Below, piece after piece: positions 43,623-53,001 of a stretch of 64,000 nt of DNA (its first letter is position 1; every line of letters starts with the position of its first letter). Below the pieces are notes generated by a model, which worked only from the letters and a program-made list of their open reading frames with translations, did not search any database and was not told the DNA's origin. The DNA comes from Tsukamurella pseudospumae (GTDB lineage: Bacteria; Actinomycetota; Actinomycetes; Mycobacteriales; Mycobacteriaceae): assembly GCF_001575205.1 (NCBI RefSeq), contig NZ_LSRE01000001.1:62001-126000 (forward strand), in the 5' to 3' direction. A program made the position numbers and the translations under genes.

Positions 43623-44764
43623 GACGACTCCTTGACGTAGGCCCACTGCACGATCGGGCGGCGTGGCTGCCACGCCGTCCCGGCGCCGAGCGCCGCGAGA
43701 TCCGACACGGCGTAACTGCGCAGCTCACCGCCGAACCGGTTGCGCAGCAGTGCCACGAGCGACTGCCCCTCGACGGTGACCGTGTTCGCCACCAGTCGCC
43801 CGCCCGGCGGCAATACGCCGACGCACGCCGCGGCGAGGTTCTCGGTGAGGCCGCCGCCGATGAAGATCGCGTCGGGCACCGGCATCTCCGCGGTCAGCTC
43901 GGCTGTGTCGCCGACGACGAGTTCGAGGGGGACGCCCGCGCGGGCGGCGTTGCGCGCCACCCGTTCCGCGCGGTCGGTCCGGCGTTCGACCGCAGCGACG
44001 GAGCCGCCGCCGGCCAGCGCCCACGAGATGCCGACGGAGCCGGAACCGGCACCGAAGTCCCAGATCCATCCGCTCGACGGCCGCAGCGCCGCCACCGTCA
44101 GCGCGCGGATGTCCGGCTTGGTGATCTGGCCGTCGTGCTCGAACTCGAACTCCCCGTCGGAGACACCCGGGGCGACCGGGTCGATCGCAATCACGTTGAG
44201 GTCGTCCACCCGCAGCGACCGCCGGTAGGTGCGCACCTTCTCCCGCGGCCCGCCCAGCTGCTCGAGGACGGTCATCGTCGGGCTCGGGCCGGCGTCGTCC
44301 AGCAGGTCGGCCAGCTGCGCGGGGGTGGACCCGGATTCGCTCAGCACGATCACGCGGCGGCCCGCGCGGACGGCCCGCACGACCGGGGCGGGGTCCCGCG
44401 CGACCGCGGACACCACGACCACCTCCTCGGCCGGCCACCCCAGCCGGGCGCACGCCAGTGCGAAGGACGACAGGTGCGGCAGCACCCGCAGTTCGAGGTC
44501 CGGCCGACGCCGCGACAGCGTCGCGCCGACCCCGTAGAACATCGGGTCGCCGCTCGCGAGCACGTGCACCCCGTCGGACAGGTCGTCGAGGGCGGGCAAC
44601 AGCGGTGACGGCCACGGGCGCCGGTCGGCGGTGACCTCGCCGGGCAGGTACTCGAGGTGTCGCTGCGCCCCGTGGATCGTCGTGGCACTCTGCAGCTCCC
44701 GACGCGCACCGTCGGTGAGCCCGGCCCAGCCATCCGCGCCGATGCCGACCACCGTCACCGTCAT
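43619..44764 (-). CDS. cobL: Precorrin-6Y C5,15-methyltransferase (decarboxylating) CobL
   Basis: 381 residues from an ATG overlapping the SDR stop (ATGA). The N-terminal CbiE-like domain has VTVVGIGADGWAGLTD and ASGDPMFYGVGATL; the C-terminal CbiT-like domain starts near residue 230 with WIWDFGAGSGSVGISWA and has DAIFIGGGLTENL. It adds two methyl groups and removes a carboxylate. Both domains are complete. Confidence 0.96.
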   Translation of the reverse strand: MTVTVVGIGADGWAGLTDGARRELQSATTIHGAQRHLEYLPGEVTADRRPWPSPLLPALDDLSDGVHVLASGDPMFYGVGATLSRRRPDLELRVLPHLSSFALACARLGWPAEEVVVVSAVARDPAPVVRAVRAGRRVIVLSESGSTPAQLADLLDDAGPSPTMTVLEQLGGPREKVRTYRRSLRVDDLNVIAIDPVAPGVSDGEFEFEHDGQITKPDIRALTVAALRPSSGWIWDFGAGSGSVGISWALAGGGSVAAVERRTDRAERVARNAARAGVPLELVVGDTAELTAEMPVPDAIFIGGGLTENLAAACVGVLPPGGRLVANTVTVEGQSLVALLRNRFGGELRSYAVSDLAALGAGTAWQPRRPIVQWAYVKESS

Positions 44765-45534
44765 CGGGGCATCCGGCGCCAGAGGGCCTGCGGGACGAAC
44801 CGTAGCCCCGCGTAGAGCGGGCGCAGCACGCCCGGAATCCACACTGCCCGACGGCGCCGACGTAGCGCGTGCACTGTCGCCTCCGCGACCTGCGGGGCCG
44901 TACGGCTGAACGGCGCCTGCTGCACGCCGGACGCCATGAGGTCGCGCGTCATCGCCCCGACGATGAACCCCGGCCGCGCCAGCAGCACCCGGACGCCGGA
45001 GCCGTGGAGCGCGTCCGTGAAGCCCTGGACGAAGCCGTCGAGGCCGGCCTTGGTGCTGCCGTAGACGAAGTTGGCCTTGCGCACCCGCACGCCGGCCACC
45101 GACGAGAAGGCGATGATCGCGCCCCGCTCGCCGTCTCGGGGATCCTGCGCGCGCAGCAGCTTCGCCAGCCCCAGCAGGATCGATACCTGCGCCACGTAGT
45201 CGGTCTGCGCGATCTGCACCGCGTGCTGCGGGTCCTCCTCAGCACGCGTCTGATCGCCCAGGATCCCGAACGCGACCACTGCCACACCGATCCGGCCGAA
45301 CCGATCGGCCACCTCGGCGAGGAACGCGGCGTGCTCGTCGGTGCGGTCCGCGTCGAAGGCGATCGGGAAGACGCCGGTCGCGCCCGCCTCGCGCAGCAGG
45401 GCGATCTGCTCGTCCAGGTATTCGGGGCGGCGCGCGGCCAGGATCACGTCCCGCCCGGGGGCGAGGCGCCGCGCGACCTCGCTCCTACCGCCCAGGAGGA
45501 GCACCGCACCGTCGGGAATCCTGTCCGCAGTCAC
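44761..45534 (-). CDS. SDR-family oxidoreductase (DprE2/Rv2073c-like)
   Basis: 257 residues from GTG 45534. A Rossmann fold with [54 protein letters not shown] (active Ser, Tyr and Lys) and [10 protein letters not shown]. It resembles DprE2, and the same position next to cobL in M. tuberculosis holds an SDR (Rv2073c). The substrate is unproven. TAGTCT on the minus strand is six bases before the GTG, giving a leaderless start. Confidence 0.85.
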   Translation of the reverse strand: MTADRIPDGAVLLLGGRSEVARRLAPGRDVILAARRPEYLDEQIALLREAGATGVFPIAFDADRTDEHAAFLAEVADRFGRIGVAVVAFGILGDQTRAEEDPQHAVQIAQTDYVAQVSILLGLAKLLRAQDPRDGERGAIIAFSSVAGVRVRKANFVYGSTKAGLDGFVQGFTDALHGSGVRVLLARPGFIVGAMTRDLMASGVQQAPFSRTAPQVAEATVHALRRRRRAVWIPGVLRPLYAGLRFVPQALWRRMPR

Positions 45535-45556
45535 CGGACCAGACTACGGTGGGGCG
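45535..45556. promoter_or_regulatory. 22-bp bidirectional leaderless promoter
   Basis: TAGTCT (45546-45541, minus) is six bases before GTG 45534 and TACGGT (45545-45550, plus) is six bases before GTG 45557. The two -10 elements share the TA at 45545-45546. Confidence 0.6.
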
Positions 45557-45946
45557 GTGCCCGAACTGAACGCCGACGCCCTCGCCTTCGTCACCGAGCG
45601 GCACCTCGCCTCGCTCGCCACCCTGCGCGCCGACGGCACGCCGCACAGCGTCGCCATCGCCTTCACCTACGACCCCGCCTCCGGCGTGGCGCGCGTGATC
45701 ACCTCGGGCGACAGCCAGAAGGCCCGCAACGCGGCCCGGGGCGGGTACGGCGCGCTCACGCAGGTCGACGGTGCGCGGTGGCTCACCCTCGAGGGCCCGG
45801 CGCGGGTGCTGGCCGACGCGGAGTCGGTCCGCGACGCCGAAGCCCGCTACGCCGTGCGCTACAAGCCGCCGCGGGAGAAGCCGAAGCGCGTCGTCATCGA
45901 GATCGAGGTCGCGCGGGTGTTGGGGTCGAGCGGCTTCCGCGGTTAG
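45557..45946 (+). CDS. PPOX-class flavin/F420-dependent oxidoreductase (Rv2074-like)
   Basis: 129 residues from a leaderless GTG. Split-barrel motif: [53 protein letters not shown], and the end [23 protein letters not shown]. Its place opposite the SDR gene matches M. tuberculosis Rv2074, an F420-dependent biliverdin reductase. Same activity is likely but inferred. Confidence 0.85.
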   Translation: MPELNADALAFVTERHLASLATLRADGTPHSVAIAFTYDPASGVARVITSGDSQKARNAARGGYGALTQVDGARWLTLEGPARVLADAESVRDAEARYAVRYKPPREKPKRVVIEIEVARVLGSSGFRG

Positions 45947-47394
45947 CGCCGCGCCGGCAGGCCGCCGTCCATGTCCTCCAGCGAGCGTCCCTTGGTCTCG
46001 GGGACGAACCGATAGACGAAGATCAGCGACAGCAGTGCGAACAGCGCGTACAGCCCGTAGGCGAGGGACAGGTTGCCCTCCATCTTCGGGAAGGTGACGG
46101 TGATGGCCCAGTTCGCGGCCCACTGCGCCGCAGCAGCCAGCGAGAGCGCCGCGCCGCGGATGCGGTTGGGGAACATCTCGCCGAGCAGCACCCAGACCAC
46201 CGGGCCCCAGCTGACGCCGAAGAAGATGACGAACAGGTTCGCGGCGATGAGGGCGATCACGCCGACCGCGCCCGCGAGTGAGGGCTTACCGTCGGCCCCG
46301 ATGACCGCGGTGCTGAAGCAGAGCGCCATGGTCGCCAGCGAGACCGCCATGCCGATCGAGCCGATGAGCAGCAGCGGTCGCCGGCCGATCCGGTCGACCA
46401 GCATGATCGCGACGATGGTCACGATCACGTTGACGATCGAGGTGAAGACGCTGATCTGATTGGACTGGGACTCCTCGAAACCCACCGCCTGCCAGAGCAT
46501 GTTCGAGTAGTAGAAGATCACGTTGATGCCCACGGCCTGCTGGAAGATCGACAGCAGGAGGCCGACCCACACGATCGGATAGATGCCGCCGCCCGGCTTC
46601 ACGAGATCCCGCCAGGAGTGCTTCTCCTCGCCGGCGAGGCTCTCCTCGATGCGGGTGACCGTGATGTCGAGATTCTTCTCGCCCAGCAGCATCGTGAGCA
46701 CGGTGCGGGCCTCCGGGATCCGGTGCCGGGAGACCAGGTAGCGGGGCGACTCGGGGATCATCGTGGACGCGACGCCGTAGACGACTGCCGGGATCGCCAT
46801 CACCAGGAACATCCAGCGCCAGGCCTCCATGCCCAGCCACAGGTCCTCGGACGCGCCGCCCGTGAGCGAGGCCAGCAGCCAGTCCACGAGCAGCGACAGG
46901 AAGATGCCGACGACGATCGCCATCTGCTGCAGCGACCCGAGCCGCCCGCGGATCCGGGCCGGTGAGACCTCGGCGATGTACGCCGGGGCGATCACCGACG
47001 CCACGCCGACGCCGATACCGCCGACCACGCGGAACAGGATCAGCATCCAGGTGTGCGTGGCGAAAGCGCAGCCCAGGGCGCTGATGAAGAACAGCACCGC
47101 GGCGATCTGCATGACACGTAGGCGCCCGATCCGGTCCGCAATGCGGCCGGCCGTCATGGCGCCCGCGGCGGCGCCCAGCAACGCGGAAGCGACCGCGAAA
47201 CCGAGAGCGTAGCCGTGTATCTCGAACCGCTGCTCGATCGCCTTCGTCGCGCCGTTGATGACTGCGCTGTCGTAGCCGAAGAGCAGTCCGCCCATCGCGG
47301 CCACGATCGCGATCTGGACGACCCGGCTGCTGTTGCCTTCGCCCTCCTCGAAGATCGAAGGGCCGTCGGACGTGGTACCGCCGCCGTGCGTCAT
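45943..47394 (-). CDS. Sugar-porter family MFS transporter
   Basis: 483 residues, twelve helices. Sugar-porter motifs are plain: [15 protein letters not shown] in helix 1, [40 protein letters not shown] in helix 7, [13 protein letters not shown] and the C-terminal [13 protein letters not shown]. It should import a hexose, pentose or inositol with protons. No sugar enzyme is adjacent. Its stop overlaps that of the oxidoreductase gene opposite. Confidence 0.92.
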   Translation of the reverse strand: MTHGGGTTSDGPSIFEEGEGNSSRVVQIAIVAAMGGLLFGYDSAVINGATKAIEQRFEIHGYALGFAVASALLGAAAGAMTAGRIADRIGRLRVMQIAAVLFFISALGCAFATHTWMLILFRVVGGIGVGVASVIAPAYIAEVSPARIRGRLGSLQQMAIVVGIFLSLLVDWLLASLTGGASEDLWLGMEAWRWMFLVMAIPAVVYGVASTMIPESPRYLVSRHRIPEARTVLTMLLGEKNLDITVTRIEESLAGEEKHSWRDLVKPGGGIYPIVWVGLLLSIFQQAVGINVIFYYSNMLWQAVGFEESQSNQISVFTSIVNVIVTIVAIMLVDRIGRRPLLLIGSIGMAVSLATMALCFSTAVIGADGKPSLAGAVGVIALIAANLFVIFFGVSWGPVVWVLLGEMFPNRIRGAALSLAAAAQWAANWAITVTFPKMEGNLSLAYGLYALFALLSLIFVYRFVPETKGRSLEDMDGGLPARR

Positions 47395-47413
47395 GGAACC
47401 TCCCGGTGAGCTC

Positions 47414-48529
47414 CTAGAGGATCGTCAGGCCGTGGGAACGGGTGTTGACCGGCTCGCAGCCCTCCTCGGTGACGATCACGATATCCTCGATCCGCGCTCC
47501 CCACCGGCCACTGAAGTAGATTCCCGGCTCGATCGAGAACGCCATCCCGGCTTGGACCGGAAGGTCGTTCCCCGCAACGATGTACGGCTCCTCGTGGACC
47601 GACAGCCCGATGCCGTGGCCGGTGCGGTGCAGGAAGAACTCGCCGAGGCCCGCTGCGGCGAGCACATCGCGCCCGGCGGCGTCGATCGCCTCTGCGGTGA
47701 CCCCGGGCCGCACGGCTTCCACGGACGCCCGCTGCGCACGCTCGAGCAGCGCGTACTGCTCGGCGATCTCCGGGGCGGGCTCGCCCAGGGCGTAGGTGCG
47801 GGTGCAGTCCGAGTTGTAACCCGAGGCCAGCGGGCCGCCGATGTCGACCACCACGACATCGCCCGCCTCGATCACGCGGTCGGAGACCTCGTGGTGCGGG
47901 TCGGCGCCGTGCGGTCCCGATCCGACGATGACGAACGCCGCCTCGGTATGCCCCTCTTCGACGATGGCGGCGGCGATGTCGTCGGCGACCTCGCGCTCGG
48001 TACGGCCGGCACGGAGGATCTGGGGTACCCGGGCGTGCACCCGGTCGATCGCCGCGCCCGCGGCGCGCAGCTCGTCGAGTTCCGCGGGGTCCTTGACCAT
48101 CCGGAGGCGGCGCAGCACGTCCGTCGCCAAGTGCACTTTCAGACCGCGGTCCAGTAGGGGCACGAGGTGCAGCGCGGGCAGGGCGTCCGCGACGGCCACC
48201 GTCGACGCGCCGGCCAGGAGATCCAGGACGAGGGCGTAGGCGTCGTCGCCGTCGACCCAGTCGAGGACGGCGAGCTCGACGCCCGCCGCGCCGAGGCCCG
48301 GTACCGCGGAGTCCTTGAGAATGGCGAGCTCGAGCCGCGGAACCACCAGGCCGAAGCCCGAATCCGTGACGACGAGCGCGGTCAGGCGCTCGAAGGACTC
48401 GCTGACGATGCCGGTCAGGTACGCCAGGTCGGGGCCCGGAGTGATGACGAGCGGGGTCCCCGCCGCCGTCGCGAGCTGCTGGGCCTTGAGGAGACGGGTC
48501 GCGTACACCTGGGAAGGGAAGTGGGTCAT
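47414..48529 (-). CDS. pepE: M24 metallopeptidase, Xaa-Pro dipeptidase PepE
   Basis: 371 residues. N-terminal creatinase-like domain, then the pita-bread catalytic domain with ligands in VVVDIGGPLASGYNSDCTRTYAL (two Asp), HRTGHGIGLSVHEEPYIV (His), FSIEPGIYF (Glu) and GARIEDIVIVTEEG (Glu). It cleaves X-Pro bonds. Same neighbour as in M. tuberculosis (Rv2089c beside the Rv2090 exonuclease). CACAAT (48541-48536) is six bases before the ATG. Confidence 0.92.
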   Translation of the reverse strand: MTHFPSQVYATRLLKAQQLATAAGTPLVITPGPDLAYLTGIVSESFERLTALVVTDSGFGLVVPRLELAILKDSAVPGLGAAGVELAVLDWVDGDDAYALVLDLLAGASTVAVADALPALHLVPLLDRGLKVHLATDVLRRLRMVKDPAELDELRAAGAAIDRVHARVPQILRAGRTEREVADDIAAAIVEEGHTEAAFVIVGSGPHGADPHHEVSDRVIEAGDVVVVDIGGPLASGYNSDCTRTYALGEPAPEIAEQYALLERAQRASVEAVRPGVTAEAIDAAGRDVLAAAGLGEFFLHRTGHGIGLSVHEEPYIVAGNDLPVQAGMAFSIEPGIYFSGRWGARIEDIVIVTEEGCEPVNTRSHGLTIL

Positions 48530-48546
48530 CCCCCGATTGTGACACC
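48530..48546. promoter_or_regulatory. 17-bp bidirectional leaderless promoter
   Basis: GATTGT (48535-48540, plus) is six bases before ATG 48547. CACAAT (48541-48536, minus) is six bases before ATG 48529. The hexamers overlap by five bases, the same geometry as at 16376-16392. Confidence 0.55.
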
Positions 48547-49500
48547 ATGCTTCCCGTGACGAACGACGCGCGCCCTCTCATGCTGCTCGACTCCGCCGGG
48601 CTGTGGTTCCGGGCCTACTACGCCATCCCGGACAAGGTGAAGGCCGCCGACGGGCGGTCCGTGAACGCCCTGCGCGGCTTCCTCGACATGACCTCGCAGC
48701 TGATCGCCACGCACCGCCCCGGGCGGCTCGTCGCGTGCCTGGACCTCGACTGGCGGCCCGCCTTCCGGGTGGAGCTGCTGCCCACGTACAAGACCCACCG
48801 CGTCGCCGAGGACGGGGACGGCAGCGCAGAAGAGGTGCCCGACACCCTGTCGCCGCAGGTCGACATGATCCTCGAGGTGCTCGAGGCGGTCGGGATCGCG
48901 ACCGGCGGCGCCGTCGGCCTCGAGGCGGACGACGTGCTCGGAACTCTCGCCGCGCGGGAGAAGGCCGACCCGGTGATCGTGGTCTCCGGGGACCGGGACC
49001 TGCTGCAGGTGGCCGACGATGCCGCCCCCGGCGTGAAGTGCCTCTACATCGGGCGGGGTATCGCGAAGGCCGAGATGTTCGGGCAGGCGGAGGTCGCGGA
49101 GAAGTACGGCGTGCCGCTGGACCGGGCGGGCGAGGCCTACGCCGAGCTGGCACTGCTGCGCGGCGACCCGTCCGACGGTCTGCCCGGTGTGCCCGGCATC
49201 GGCGAGAAGACCGCCTCGAAACTGCTGCTGCAGTACGGCTCCCTCGCGGCGATCCGCGAGGCCGCGGCGTCGACCCCGTCGCCGCTGGCGGCGCGGGCCG
49301 CGGCGTCGATCAACGCCTCGGCGGACTACCTCGACGCCGCATGGGACGTCGTGTGGGTACAGCGCGATGCGGACGTCGCGCTGTCGGGAGCGGACGAGAT
49401 GCCCCGGAAAGCACGCGATCCGCAGCGCCTGGCCGAGTTGGCCGAGGAGCTGCGGATCGGAGCGCAGGTGGAGCGCCTGCTCGCGGCGCTCGCGGACTGA
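48547..49500 (+). CDS. 5'-3' exonuclease (PolA-N / FEN-like)
   Basis: 317 residues; GTG 48556 is a second possible start. LLDSAGLWFRAYYA, CLDLDWRPAFRVELLPTYKTHR, GLEADDVLGTLAAREKADPVIVVSGDRDLLQ and LLRGDPSDGLPGVPGIGEKTASKLL give the acidic metal residues and the H3TH motif of the 5' nuclease family. It degrades or trims 5' flaps and RNA primers apart from DNA polymerase I. Orthologue of Rv2090. Confidence 0.92.
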   Translation: MLPVTNDARPLMLLDSAGLWFRAYYAIPDKVKAADGRSVNALRGFLDMTSQLIATHRPGRLVACLDLDWRPAFRVELLPTYKTHRVAEDGDGSAEEVPDTLSPQVDMILEVLEAVGIATGGAVGLEADDVLGTLAAREKADPVIVVSGDRDLLQVADDAAPGVKCLYIGRGIAKAEMFGQAEVAEKYGVPLDRAGEAYAELALLRGDPSDGLPGVPGIGEKTASKLLLQYGSLAAIREAAASTPSPLAARAAASINASADYLDAAWDVVWVQRDADVALSGADEMPRKARDPQRLAELAEELRIGAQVERLLAALAD

Positions 49501-49502
49501 GA

Positions 49503-50171
49503 TCAGCTGGGAGCGCCGACCTGGTACTTGCCGTCGCTGTCCTGGACGGTGACCTTGACCGTCTTCTGCTTACCGCCGATGGTGGCGGTGCAGTCGAAGG
49601 TCTCGCCGTCCTTGACCTTCACACCGTCGGTCTTGCACGAGACGTCGGTGGTGTCGGACTCGTTGTAGTTCTCCTTGAGGATCTTCGTGACGCCCTCGTT
49701 GACCTTGGCGTTGTCGAAGCTCTTCCCGAAGAAGGCGCCGGTGAAGTACCCGATGATGAGCACGAGCGCCACGATCACGATGATCGCCGCGGCGGCGAGG
49801 CCGACGATGAGGCCGGTCTTCGACTTCTTGGGGCCGCCCGGTACGGGCTGACCCGGCTGCCCGAACTGCTGCCCGAACTGCTGGCCCGCGAACTGCGCCG
49901 GCTGGCCGAACTGGTCCTGGCCGAACTGCGGCTGCTGCGGGTTGGGCTGCTGGTATCCCCCGAACTGCTGGCCCTGCTGCGGCTGCTGCTGACCGGGCCA
50001 CTGGCCCTGGTACTGCGGCGCGATCTGAGTCTGATCACCCGCGGGCGCGCCGTAGGGCGGCTGCTGCGGGCCGCCGTACTGCGGCGAGATCTGCGTCTGG
50101 TCCTGCTGGGGCTGGCCGGGCTGCTGCCAGCCCTGCTGCGCCCACTGATTCGGATCCTGCGGATTGCTCAT
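49503..50171 (-). CDS. DUF4333 membrane protein with Gln/Pro/Gly-rich N-terminus
   Basis: 222 residues. Residues 1-115 are a low-complexity cytoplasmic region (QPGQPQQDQTQISPQYGG and repeats of QFGQ) with two DQTQI(S/A)PQY units. One membrane helix follows (LIVGLAAAAIIVIVALVLII), then an outside DUF4333 domain with two cysteines (VSCKTDGVKV, FDCTATIGG). The TQI units resemble kinase phosphosites. It matches the place of Rv2091c, between the exonuclease and helY. Confidence 0.82.
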   Translation of the reverse strand: MSNPQDPNQWAQQGWQQPGQPQQDQTQISPQYGGPQQPPYGAPAGDQTQIAPQYQGQWPGQQQPQQGQQFGGYQQPNPQQPQFGQDQFGQPAQFAGQQFGQQFGQPGQPVPGGPKKSKTGLIVGLAAAAIIVIVALVLIIGYFTGAFFGKSFDNAKVNEGVTKILKENYNESDTTDVSCKTDGVKVKDGETFDCTATIGGKQKTVKVTVQDSDGKYQVGAPS

Positions 50172-50241
50172 CGTCCAACTCCTCCCCTGTCGCAGGCCGA
50201 AGGCCGACGACGAACGCCTATGGGCTCAAGATACCCGATCG

Positions 50242-53001
50242 TCAACCCGATTCGGCGACCACGCCACGCCGCACCGCGGCGATCGCGGCCGTCGCGACGG
50301 TGGCCAACCCCGGCCGGGTTTCGAACGAGGTCTGCTTGATCTGATCGAGCAGATCGATGACCTGCCTGCACCAGCGGACGAAATCGCCCGCCGGAAGCGG
50401 CCGACCGCGCTCTCCGGCGGCCAACAGGACCGCCGCGAGGGTTCCGCCGGCGGCCCACTGGTACATCGGCGCCACGAAGCCGATGTCGGGCTCGCGGCTC
50501 GGCTCCAACCGGTGCGCGGACTCGGCGGCGACGATGTCGGTCCACCGGTCGGCGATGTCGCGGAGCGCGGACCGGACCGCGCCCGGCACCTTCTCGCCGG
50601 TCAGGAGCATGCCGCCGCGCTCGCCGCGGGACTCGAAGACCAGCGCGGACACGACCGCGGCGAGTCCGGCGGGGTCGATCCCGTCGAACACCCCGTCCTC
50701 GATGCACTCGCACACCAGCAGGTCGGACTCGCTGTACACCCGTGCCAGTCGGTGTCCGGCGTCCGTGAGCTCGGCGGCACCGTCGACCTGCGCGATGTAC
50801 CCGCGGTCCGACAGCAGGGCCACGATCCGCTCGAAGGTGACGGCCAGGGACGAGGTGGTGGCGCGCACCGTCGCCGCCGAGGAGGTGACCTCGCGCTCCA
50901 GCCGGGCGTACCGCTCGGCGAGCCGGTCCAGCTCCGGGGCGCGCTGCCCCGTGTGCGCGGGGTGCGCGCGCATCCGGGCCCGCAGGTCGGCGAGCTGGGT
51001 GTCCGATGCGGCCGGACGGTGCGCCTTCGCCTGCTGCCGGGGCGCCGAGATGGTGCTGTTGCGCAGTGTCGACGCGAGGTCGCGCTTGCCACGCCCCGAC
51101 CGGTAGTCGGCGTTCTTGGGGACGCGCAGCGTCCCGAGGACCTGGATCTCGCCGACGAAGTCGGCCGTGCCGACGCGTCCGGACCAGCTGCTCTCGGTGA
51201 CCACGACCGGCTTCGGGTCGCGCCGGTCACCCGAGGGCTCCACCACGAGGGCCAGGCCCCGCCGGCGGCCGCCCGTGACGGCGACGACATCGCCTCGGCG
51301 GAGCTCCGCGAGAGCGGTCGCGGCGCCGTCACGGCGGTCGGCGAGGTCCGCGCGGCGCAGCGAACGCTCCCGCGCCCGGACGGCCTCGCGCAGCCGGACG
51401 TACTCGAGGTAGTCGGCGCCGCCCGCCGCCGCGGTGATCTCCGCACCGAGGGTGATCAGCTCCTTCTCGCCGCGCTCGACCCGCTTGGCCAGCCCGACGA
51501 CGGAGCGGTCGGCCTGGAACTGGGCGAAGCTGGCCTCCAGGAGCCGCTCGGCGCCCTCGCGGCCCAGGCGGTCGAGCAGGTTGATCGACATGTTGTAGCC
51601 GGGCGAGAACGAGCTCACCAGCGGGAAGGTGCGCGCACCCGCGAGGCCCGCGACCTCCTGCGGCCGGACACCGGTCTGCCAGAGCACCACGGCGTGGCCC
51701 TCGATGTCGATGCCGCGGCGGCCCGCGCGTCCCGTGAGCTGCGTGTACTCGCCGGGCGTGAGCTCGACGTGCGACTCGCCGTTGTACTTGACCAGGCGTT
51801 CGAGGACGACGGTCCGCGCGGGCATGTTGATGCCCAGCGCGAGCGTCTCCGTCGCGAACACGGCCCGGACGAGGCCCTTGACGAACAGTTCCTCCACCGC
51901 GTGCCGGAACGCGGGGAGCATGCCCGCGTGGTGCGCCGCGAAACCGCGCAGCAGCGCCGCCCGCCATTCCTCGTAGCCCAGCAGGTCGAGGTCGGCGGGC
52001 GAGAACTCGGCGACGTGCTTGTCGACGATGCGGCCGATCTCGTCGGCCTGCTCGGCGGTGGTGAGCACGACCGGGGATCGCAGGCACTGGGTCAGGGCCT
52101 GCTCGCAGCCGGAGCGGGAGAACACGAAGGTGATCGCCGGGAGCAGGCCCTCGGCGTCGAGCAGCGCGATGACGTCAGGACGTGGGATGGGGCGGCGGAC
52201 CTCCTGGCCGCGGCCCTGCCGGTTCCCGGAGCCCGTCCGCCGGCCGGTGCGGCTGTTGATCCCCGGCTCGAAGCTGCGGTCCAACGCCTCGCGCTGCTTG
52301 ACGTAGCGGACCAGGTCCGCGTCCAGGATCAGGTTCTTCCGACCCTCGTCCTGTGCGGCGCGCAGTGCGTTCGTGTCGAACAGGTCGAACAGCTTGCGGC
52401 CGACCAGCATGTGCTGCCACAGCGGGACCGGCCGGTGCTCGTCGACGATCACCTCGGTGTGCCCGCGCACCTCGGCGATCCAGGCGCCGAACTCCTCGGC
52501 GTTGGACACCGTCGCCGACAGGCTGACCAGGCGCACGTCCTGCGGGAGGTGCAGGATCACCTCCTCCCACACCGCACCGCGGAACCGGTCGGCGAGGTAG
52601 TGCACCTCGTCCATGACCACATGGCTCAGCGCATCGAGGGTGGGCGAGTCCGCGTAGAGCATGTTCCGCAGCACCTCGGTGGTCATGACGACCACGGGCG
52701 CGGACGAGTTGATCGACGTGTCGCCCGTCAGCAGGCCCACGTTGTGCGCGCCGTAGCGGGCCGTCAGTTCAGCGTGCTTCTGGTTCGAGAGCGCCTTGAT
52801 CGGCGTCGTGTAGAAGCACTTGGTGCCGCCGGCCAGGGCGAGGTGGACGGCGAACTCGCCGACCACCGTCTTACCGGCGCCGGTCGGGGCGCAGACGAGG
52901 ACCCCGCGGCCCTCCTCGAGCGCCCGGCAGCCGCGGACCTGGAACGGGTCGAGGGTGAAATCGAGGGCTGCGGTGAAGCTGTCGAATTCAGAGGACGTCA
53001 T
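50242..53001 (-). CDS. helY: DEVH-box RNA/DNA helicase HelY
   Basis: 919 residues, superfamily 2 Ski2/Mtr4-like. Walker A APTGAGKTVVGE near residue 37, DEVH in VVMDEVHYLADRFRG, SATVSNAEEFGAW, the helicase C motif ATETLALGINMPARTVV and QLTGRAGRRGID near 420, and a C-terminal accessory domain. In M. tuberculosis helY follows tatAC, as here. Probably acts in RNA processing or decay. Confidence 0.94.
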   Translation of the reverse strand: MTSSEFDSFTAALDFTLDPFQVRGCRALEEGRGVLVCAPTGAGKTVVGEFAVHLALAGGTKCFYTTPIKALSNQKHAELTARYGAHNVGLLTGDTSINSSAPVVVMTTEVLRNMLYADSPTLDALSHVVMDEVHYLADRFRGAVWEEVILHLPQDVRLVSLSATVSNAEEFGAWIAEVRGHTEVIVDEHRPVPLWQHMLVGRKLFDLFDTNALRAAQDEGRKNLILDADLVRYVKQREALDRSFEPGINSRTGRRTGSGNRQGRGQEVRRPIPRPDVIALLDAEGLLPAITFVFSRSGCEQALTQCLRSPVVLTTAEQADEIGRIVDKHVAEFSPADLDLLGYEEWRAALLRGFAAHHAGMLPAFRHAVEELFVKGLVRAVFATETLALGINMPARTVVLERLVKYNGESHVELTPGEYTQLTGRAGRRGIDIEGHAVVLWQTGVRPQEVAGLAGARTFPLVSSFSPGYNMSINLLDRLGREGAERLLEASFAQFQADRSVVGLAKRVERGEKELITLGAEITAAAGGADYLEYVRLREAVRARERSLRRADLADRRDGAATALAELRRGDVVAVTGGRRRGLALVVEPSGDRRDPKPVVVTESSWSGRVGTADFVGEIQVLGTLRVPKNADYRSGRGKRDLASTLRNSTISAPRQQAKAHRPAASDTQLADLRARMRAHPAHTGQRAPELDRLAERYARLEREVTSSAATVRATTSSLAVTFERIVALLSDRGYIAQVDGAAELTDAGHRLARVYSESDLLVCECIEDGVFDGIDPAGLAAVVSALVFESRGERGGMLLTGEKVPGAVRSALRDIADRWTDIVAAESAHRLEPSREPDIGFVAPMYQWAAGGTLAAVLLAAGERGRPLPAGDFVRWCRQVIDLLDQIKQTSFETRPGLATVATAAIAAVRRGVVAESG

